From contig JAUTDP010000012.1 in NCBI GenBank assembly GCA_033439795.1, positions 1,178,001 to 1,242,000 of the forward strand: DNA of 64,000 bases. The letters run 5' to 3'. The notes beneath the pieces are model-generated. The model made no database searches. It saw nothing but the letters and a program-made list of their open reading frames with translations, and was not told where the DNA came from. The DNA is from Sordaria brevicollis. Taxonomy: Eukaryota > Ascomycota > Sordariomycetes > Sordariales > Sordariaceae. The position numbers were made by a program, and so were the translations under genes. Positions 57,805 through 64,000 of this stretch are shown in pieces. Position 1 is the first letter of the stretch. Each line of letters opens with the position of its first letter.

Positions 57805-59180
57805 GAGGGCGTCTTTCTACACGTGGGTGGTGTTAAAAATGGGGTAGAATTGGTACACAAACAGTTTCGAAATGGTTTTTGTCTTTCCTATCCTTGTTCA
57901 TGATCTGAGTTCACAATGTTGTCCTTCGGCCCTTTTAGCAATCCATGAACGGAGAGTGTTGGTTACTCAAGCTCCTTCTCACCTCGGTGAAATAAGGAAT
58001 CTTTCCCGAGCGTGCTTTTATATACACTGATGTAGTTTGACCAAATAAAGACTGACCCCAACCCTCATGCATGAACTACGCTCTTGGCTATCTTGCACAC
58101 AACCACAATATCGCGACGTAACCAAACCAACACCTCTGAGCTAACAACGATATAAAAAAGAGCGAAAAAAGAAAAAGGAAAAGAAGCAACGCTGATGATA
58201 ATGATACTCGCTGCTTCAACCTCCCAAATCCCCAGAACCTTCAACACGAACGTTATCAACCTCACGCCAGCAAACATTTCGTTCTGAAGTGTTTCAATGC
58301 ATTCAATGAACTCTACCTCAATCCAGTTCACCAATTTCTTTCGTAGTACGAAAGATGTGGGATTGCTCTGTTCTCGGGTAATACGGATCAGGTACTAATC
58401 AAATAAACTAGGTATCCTTCAGCCGCCCAGCCATGCAACCTCCGATTTCCGAAAACTTGCCTGCGTCCGGTTGCGCCTTGAGCATTTTTCTTTTCCCCCT
58501 TTACGGGTCTGGCTCACAAGTATCGGCGTCATTCAACGGTTTTGTTTTTTTGTGTCACGGGGTGTATACATATAGCAGAGAAACAAGAATGGCACAAACC
58601 ACAGGCGCACAGCATTCGGGGCCAAACAACCGGAACCACAGCATCGGACGAACTACCCAACTCAATGGTGGGCGCATATCTTCTGGAACGTATACACAGT
58701 GTTGAACCTTGCGGTCTGCCTGGGACGAGAGAACGCACAGGCTTTCCAAGTTCGATAAGTATCGTGTCCTGTTTTATCTTGTCTTATCTCGTCTTCTTTC
58801 GTTTCGTTTCACGCAGAGTACGCGAGAGTTAATCGAACGAGACCTGTTCAGTACATTGCGTGGTATCGAGCATCGCATGTCCATCAAGTTTTTTGACATG
58901 TTGACGACGATGGATGATGGCCAGCTAGCAAGGAGAAAATCAAAGCCTGTGAGGCCTCCAACCCAGACAAATTTCTTCTTGCTTATACTTGTACATTGTA
59001 TATATACCTATCAGCCTATGAACCATAAGCTGGCTTTGGCTATGCAGATCATGCAAAACTGCATTGCAGGAAGGACGGGTGGGTGTCATGCTTTTTCTAC
59101 ACTGCGTTGTAGTAAGCACACGAGCAAAAGCGAACATCCGGTCGGGCAAAGAGCGGCTGGCTGTACTCATGCAAATACCT

Positions 59181-59223
59181 GCTTTGCTTGTTTGCTTGCT
59201 TGCTGGCTGGCTGGCTGGCTTGC
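59181..59223 (+). repeat. GCTT/GCTG tetranucleotide microsatellite
   Basis: A run of imperfect GCTT units passes into four GCTG-type units. It is a simple-sequence repeat in non-coding DNA. Confidence 0.85.
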
Positions 59224-61067
59224 GTACACGAGCGTGACGATCCTGCTCGTTGCCAACTTGGATGCACTACAACATACTGTCATCCAAATATCCCGTTTGC
59301 AAGGGAATAGAAAAAGTGTTGAGTGTTGAAATCACGAACTCCGAAGGCAGTGGTTTTCTGGTGGCTTGATGGAGTTGGAATCACTGTGCATGAGCACAGC
59401 CAGCGCCGCAAATCGTATTTGACATTTGCTTGGCCAGTTATGTCGACGATCTAGCTGGAACTCGAGCTCCTCTGGTGAGATAAGGATTGCATATCTCCAA
59501 TGACGCCGTCGTTAGATATACAAAATCCCGTCAGCCGGCGATCCCGTCGCGGCCGCCCACCCCCGGAACTCTTCCACCCCGCCCCCGCTTTCTCCGGCCG
59601 AACGTCGCCTGACACCGCCGGCCCGATCGGACGGCAACCTAGGGAACGGAAGGAGAGGGAGGGGAAGACCCACAGCGGTCACTGAATAGGCCGCAGGCGC
59701 GCTTGAGGCGCTAGGCGCTACAAGTGGTGTGCCCCTGCTCTGAACTCTGGGGTATTGCTGGTTTTCTTTTCCTCTTCTGTTCTTTTATGACTGCAATGAC
59801 TTTCTTCAATCACTTCAGTTAATACAGGGGCAGTAATCAGATCCGGTCCGTCGGTCAGCCTCCGGCCGGACACCTCGGTGCTTTTAATCGGCATCTGCCC
59901 GTCAATTCCTTGAAGCGCACCACAACAGGTTCAGAAACTGCAGATATAAAGTGTTTACTGTTGTACAACTTCAAATTCTATGAAGTTCTCCGTGGAAAAC
60001 GTGAGGGCACCTGGGACAGACGGGCATGATCTATGCAAGGACGGACGATAACGCAGTAGCGGAAGGTGCTACCACGCTGTTTATATTGAAGTCAGCAGTT
60101 ATTGTCTGAAGCTGTCCCTTCGCTACTATCGTAGATTGCTGCCGTGGATATGTGTGTGGAACATCCACTCATTCACGGGACGAAAGACACTTCATAACTT
60201 TGTAAGATCGCGCTAACAACCAACACCGACAACACCAATCGGACTTTTCCTTATACAGAATGTCTCACCTTAGTAAGACTTTGCCCCGTGGAAATAAGAT
60301 TCTGGCCATCTTGATATGACAATGGTGATGACTGAGCTTTTAGTCTGCCCGATACGATTCTCTAAAAGATGACACGAAGCCTGGGCTTTGGGTCTAGAAG
60401 ATGGAGATCGCCATCATCTTTGTCGAGACTAGATAAGCTCCGTAAGCTGCCGATGCTATCGAGAAGCTATCCCGACTTTCACTGCGTAGCGTAGTGTCGT
60501 GAAATAGATCACATCGTCAAAGAAAGATCGGAGGATCGGAGCAAATGTCCGATACTAGCTTTGCCCACTGTGTTGTAGTATGTATTCACGGAGCCATAGT
60601 TTAGCGCTGTAACCGTTCCCCGTTGTTTTCCCCATGACTCCATCCCCCATCATCACCCGAGTTCACGATCCTCCTCATCACAGAAAAGGTCACCGTCACC
60701 GTGACGCCCCCCTATATGCCGTGTGGAATGTGACAATCTCTCTCATCACCGCATGGAGCTTAGAGCACGTGCTCTACTTCCTCACGCCTTTTCCTCTTTT
60801 TCCCATTTTCCCTCCATCCATCCCCATCTTTTTCAGCCGAGCAGAAGCGAAGGTAGAAGAAGATAAAATGTTTCTCATCGTCGTGTCGTGTGACGAACAG
60901 GCTCGGTGCGTCCCGACCGTTCGGCGTACGGAAAAGGAAAAAAAGAAAGATGTGCGCAGAAGACCTTGTTGTCTCTCGCAATTTAACTGGTCAGCTTACG
61001 CTTTCTTAGCTCGTAAATCCTTGGCTGCGGACCCCAGAACCAGATCTTACTCAGATCGGCACTTCCA

Positions 61068-61069
<2 letters not shown>

Positions 61070-61113
<44 letters not shown>
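61070..61113 (+). repeat. Poly(T) tract of 44 bases
   Basis: There are 44 consecutive T on the + strand, that is poly(A) on the minus strand. This could be a mononucleotide microsatellite or the tail of a retroposed sequence inserted on the minus strand, but no target duplication was found beside it. Confidence 0.95.
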
Positions 61114-61117
<4 letters not shown>

Positions 61118-61863
61118 GTTTTACGTGAACTTTTGTGGTTGCGGCGGTATCTTCCATTTTGACAATCTCGGCTCGGCTGCCCACGGTTTACCAGCATTTT
61201 GTCATCCATGCCCTTATAACAGCGACAATATGAGAAATCGAGCATGAATTTCTCCTCCTTTGATACATGCGAACAATCTGAAGATTGTAAGCATCCATAG
61301 GGAATATTTGGCATGTGAAAAATGACGGCCTGGCTCTAATTGTAGGGGACAGTTAGCGTGGTACTGTCCCTGTACTGTCACCTCGACTCATGAGCTTTTC
61401 ATTTACGGTGTATTCCCGTGCTCCGGACGGACGGGGGCGAAGGTTCAAGGGGTAACGTTACCCATGTAACACGCTTTTATACAGTATATTTTTCTTACAT
61501 CTCTCCATTTCGGAGCCGAAGTGGGAGATCGACGAGATCTTGTGTAGGCAAGGGGGGTACAATAACTGTTCGCTGATATCTTGGTGAATCAAGGATACGA
61601 CGACCGTTTTTGTACAGGAGTAGCATCCACATAGGTCACAACGAGCGGGCACAAACAATTCGAGCACAGATGTAGATGATATTCCGCGCTTCAAAGAACT
61701 TCCAGAGATGTGATATCCTCGACTTTGTGATATAACTACTCCTACTTCCATGACAAAACGTATAGACCAAAACCACCAGGGTATCTTACTACACGCATCA
61801 ACTCAGCTCACAGAGCGAGTATCCAAAACCCCCCAAACCAGCATCCCAGACCCATGACCAGAA

Positions 61864-62582
61864 TCATTGAACGGTGAAAGAAACTCCCGGTGAGTGATAT
61901 GCACCAGCCATCAAGCGCAGAATGAGAACGATGAAGCCAAGTTGCACAGCAAAAGTGACCATCGTTCTCACCCAGTGCATGATGCGTGACATCCTCTCCA
62001 GCGGCCAGGACATCTTATCTCCGATCATGGGCCTCTGCCTTACCGCTCTGCCATCCCAACTGTGCGAGGCCGGTTCAAGAACCGTCAAATCACCAGTATG
62101 AGATGCGGAGAAGCTTCGGCGTGCGGTGAGATGAACCACACTCGTTTCCCCGCTGGCCAGTCCTCCTTCCCAGAATCCCATCGAAATCACCTGGTGAAGA
62201 CGTCCTCGTACCTTGACTCCCCTGACTAGACAGGCAGGAGGAACTTTGACCTGACCTACGGAAAACGCAAGCCTGGTAGCAACAACACTCTCAGATCCAT
62301 CCCGTCTAGCAGGACTCAAAGCTGATCTGAGAGTGTGTGCAAGACATACGCCGCAGCAGTAATCCTGTTCCCTTGACCGTCCACGAGGATAATCGGCAGA
62401 GTCGCTTTACCGGGTTGTTGAGTTTGTGTCGATGGTGTTGAAAGTTGAGAAAAGCCAGCAGGCGAACTGACACGGCAGATAAGAGGCGATGATGCTGTTT
62501 GTCGTACACTGCTCAGCAGCGCTTGCCGTACAATATCCCGTATTGGCCCTCTTCTTCTGCATCGTGTTTTGGTGAATACCAT
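61864..62582 (-). CDS. Possible membrane protein of unknown function
   Basis: An ATG at 62582 opens a basic, Arg/Ser-rich start (MVFTKTRCRRRGPIRD, then RQALLSSVRQ) that could be a mitochondrial presequence. A GTATGT donor at 62349 and an AG at 62306 join in phase to a second exon ending at 61864, giving 224 residues; the intron would be only 44 nt. The second exon contains a segment without low complexity (VPPACLVRGVKVRGRLHQV) and one hydrophobic helix near the C-terminus (FAVQLGFIVLILRLMAGA). No family is recognised, and the short intron without a clear branch site lowers confidence. Confidence 0.35.
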
Positions 62583-63757
62583 CCTTGCTTCAAGTTCCCC
62601 CTCTTCTCCTCGACCTGAACGTCCTTGAAGGCTCTTGCTGGCTATACGGGACAAACAGGTCGAGGAGCAGAGATCGTTGGTCTTTGTCGACAACCAGTGT
62701 CTGCCGAGGCTTGCGATATTCCAGATATGCGGCGGCGGCTAGATGGTGTTAAATCGGCCAGGTGACAGAGTGAAGTTCCCGAGAACCAGTCTCGTTGTGA
62801 CGGGTTGTCCCCTTCTTCCTCTAATCGGGTGCGCATATAATCCGAACGGTGGCGTCAATCGTTTCTTTCTTCGAGTTTGTTGGTGGTCGCTTCGACATCA
62901 AGCCGTAAGATCGAAACCCTTTGTGTCGTGAGAAGTCGTCTTGTCGTCATAGCCGTGGTATTATATCCGTCAACATTAAAGGCCGTAAACATCATCCGTA
63001 AGACAAAAGAAAATCCAAGATATAAGGGTAAAAAGATGGAAATATCTTGAAGCGAATGTGCGGTGGGGTAGACCCGTGAGGGAAGCCCGAGACACCGCGA
63101 GCGGGGTATCTTCCAAACGCCAGCCTTTTAAATGCCGTGTACTGCGAGGGAAAAAGGGGAAAAAAAAATGAAGAAAAAAAAAGATGAAAGTGAAAGACAA
63201 AAAGGGGGTAATCTCAATCAAGAAATGTTTCTGTCTCGGGCTTGCGCCGCCGAGCCGTGGGTGCATTGCTGCATTCTCTTCTTAAAAAGCAAAACACGCA
63301 AAACCAGCCGATAACCGCCATGATGTAAATGCAAACAAACTACCCGCCCCAGGTCCCTGCCATGTGAGGTTGAAACAATAGGAAAATCCGATGACCGAGC
63401 ACACGGTGATGATGATATCTCAAAAGCCAAAGACAACCCAAAAGGCGCAAAAAAAAAAAAAAAAAAGCAAAAAGACGCTCGCCCGCTAACCCGTAGTGAG
63501 ATAAGGAAAAGCCAGTCGGGAGTAGATGCACCAAGAGAGGAGGGGAGTGGTTGAGGAAAGAAGGGTCGAAATGTCGCTCCGAGTCCATATGCCAAACGCC
63601 GAATTGCCTCTTGCTTGTGTGATAGGATCACCCAGCCGCTATGGGCATAACCGCCGCGTCCTGGCTTTGTGGATATCCGGAAGGTCCAGAACACCGGCGA
63701 TCATGCGGAAGTCGTCGCGGCTGGATAACCGGCGTCTGTTGTGGCAGGCGTTGGTTG
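62583..63757. other. Interval with no supported gene, A-rich tracts
   Basis: It contains several A-rich runs, including 18 consecutive A at 63449-63466. The right part is probably the 3' untranslated region of the gene at the window edge. Nothing else is recognised. Confidence 0.45.
63449..63466 (+). repeat. Poly(A) tract of 18 bases
   Basis: There are 18 consecutive A on the + strand in a generally A-rich non-coding stretch. It is a simple-sequence tract with no sign of a linked element. Confidence 0.9.
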
Positions 63758-64000
63758 TCACATCGTCGTGGTGTACTCCTGATAGCGATCCCAACCGAAG
63801 TTGTTGAAGCCCATGCCAACTCCGCAATGAGGAGCAAGCATGCTGGGAAGCGGAAGGGGAGCAGAGACGAGCGTGGACCCGTAGTAGTACCCGGCCGAGG
63901 AAAAAGGCGTGCTGTAGGCCGGCGCGCTGTAGGAAGGCGTGCTGTAGGCCGGCGTAGGCGAGGGCATTTGCACCTCACTAACACCCATGCTGGCCCACAT
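63758..64000 (-). CDS. 3' end of an unidentified gene, cut by window edge
   Basis: A minus-strand frame is open from the window edge to a stop at 63758 and covers 80 residues. The first codon in the window happens to be ATG, but the gene may begin further right. The sequence has PAYSTP/PSYSAP repeats and then Gly/Pro/Leu-rich text ending FNNFGWDRYQEY. No domain is recognised; a disordered Tyr/Ser/Pro-rich C-terminus is likely. Confidence 0.4.
   Translation of the reverse strand: MWASMGVSEVQMPSPTPAYSTPSYSAPAYSTPFSSAGYYYGSTLVSAPLPLPSMLAPHCGVGMGFNNFGWDRYQEYTTTM

Larger units (their letters stand above)
57805..61863. other. 4 kb interval without a supported gene
   Basis: No frame with a recognisable domain or plausible exon set was found on either strand. 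The first few hundred bases are probably the 3' end of the TRM732-like gene. A GCTT/GCTG tetranucleotide repeat is at 59181-59223, and 44 consecutive T are at 61070-61113. Open frames at 58709-59329 and 60634-61128 are low-complexity or begin at non-ATG codons. A non-coding transcript or regulatory DNA is possible. Confidence 0.45.

Noticed and set aside
59893..59925. A 13-base match to the conserved 18S rRNA site CCGTCAATTCCTT
   Set aside because: The match stops at once and the flanks do not resemble rRNA, so it is probably chance.
60634..61128. A 164-codon open frame ending in polyphenylalanine
   Set aside because: The end is translated poly(T) and the rest is low-complexity with no domain.
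62327..62349. A 23-nt intron option in the 61864-62582 candidate gene
   Set aside because: It is far below any workable fungal intron length; the 44-nt option was kept instead, with low confidence.

Overview
The window is nuclear DNA of a filamentous ascomycete, most likely Neurospora or a close Sordariales relative. It has short GTRNGT...CTAAC...AG introns, compact genes spaced 0.3-2 kb apart, Sordariomycete-type proteins, and a roughly 8 kb AT-rich block whose mutation pattern is that of repeat-induced point mutation (RIP). No bacterial-style operons, CRISPR arrays, tRNA genes or rRNA genes were recognised.

Layout. Positions 1-8216 are inactivated repeat DNA: an unidentified AT-rich relic (1-~2340), a short less-mutated spacer, then a complete but dead Ty1/copia LTR retrotransposon (2594-8216) with 190-bp LTRs, a 5-bp AGTCC target duplication, and remnants of zinc knuckle, protease, integrase, reverse transcriptase and RNase H on the + strand. 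Composition returns to normal within a few bases of the 3' LTR end. Positions 8217-12763 hold no gene I can support, only possible decayed coding traces on the - strand.

The genic part runs as follows: DRS2-type P4-ATPase flippase (-); CRIPT (+); epoxide hydrolase-like alpha/beta hydrolase (+); pinin/memA-domain protein (-); RDS3/PHF5A of SF3b (+); PEX26-like tail-anchored peroxin (-); EBP-family sterol isomerase (-); TTI1 (-); Zn2Cys6 transcription factor (+); eIF5 (+); a long coiled-coil protein (-); dephospho-CoA kinase (-); a Y/Q-rich prion-like protein (-); a tiny Cys-rich protein (-, tentative); TIM23 (-); and THADA/TRM732 (+). The last 6 kb is mostly non-coding, with one tentative - strand gene and the 3' end of another gene at the right edge.

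The genes are ordinary housekeeping genes rather than a pathway cluster. One possible theme is that CRIPT, pinin and RDS3, all linked to splicing in other eukaryotes, lie within 6 kb, with pinin and RDS3 divergent. I did not find a convincing new multi-gene system. The most interesting items are the RIP pattern in the retrotransposon, a probable GC-AG intron, a 27-nt micro-exon carrying a conserved motif, and a tandem NAGNAG acceptor. All exon boundaries were placed by eye from splice consensus and reading frame.
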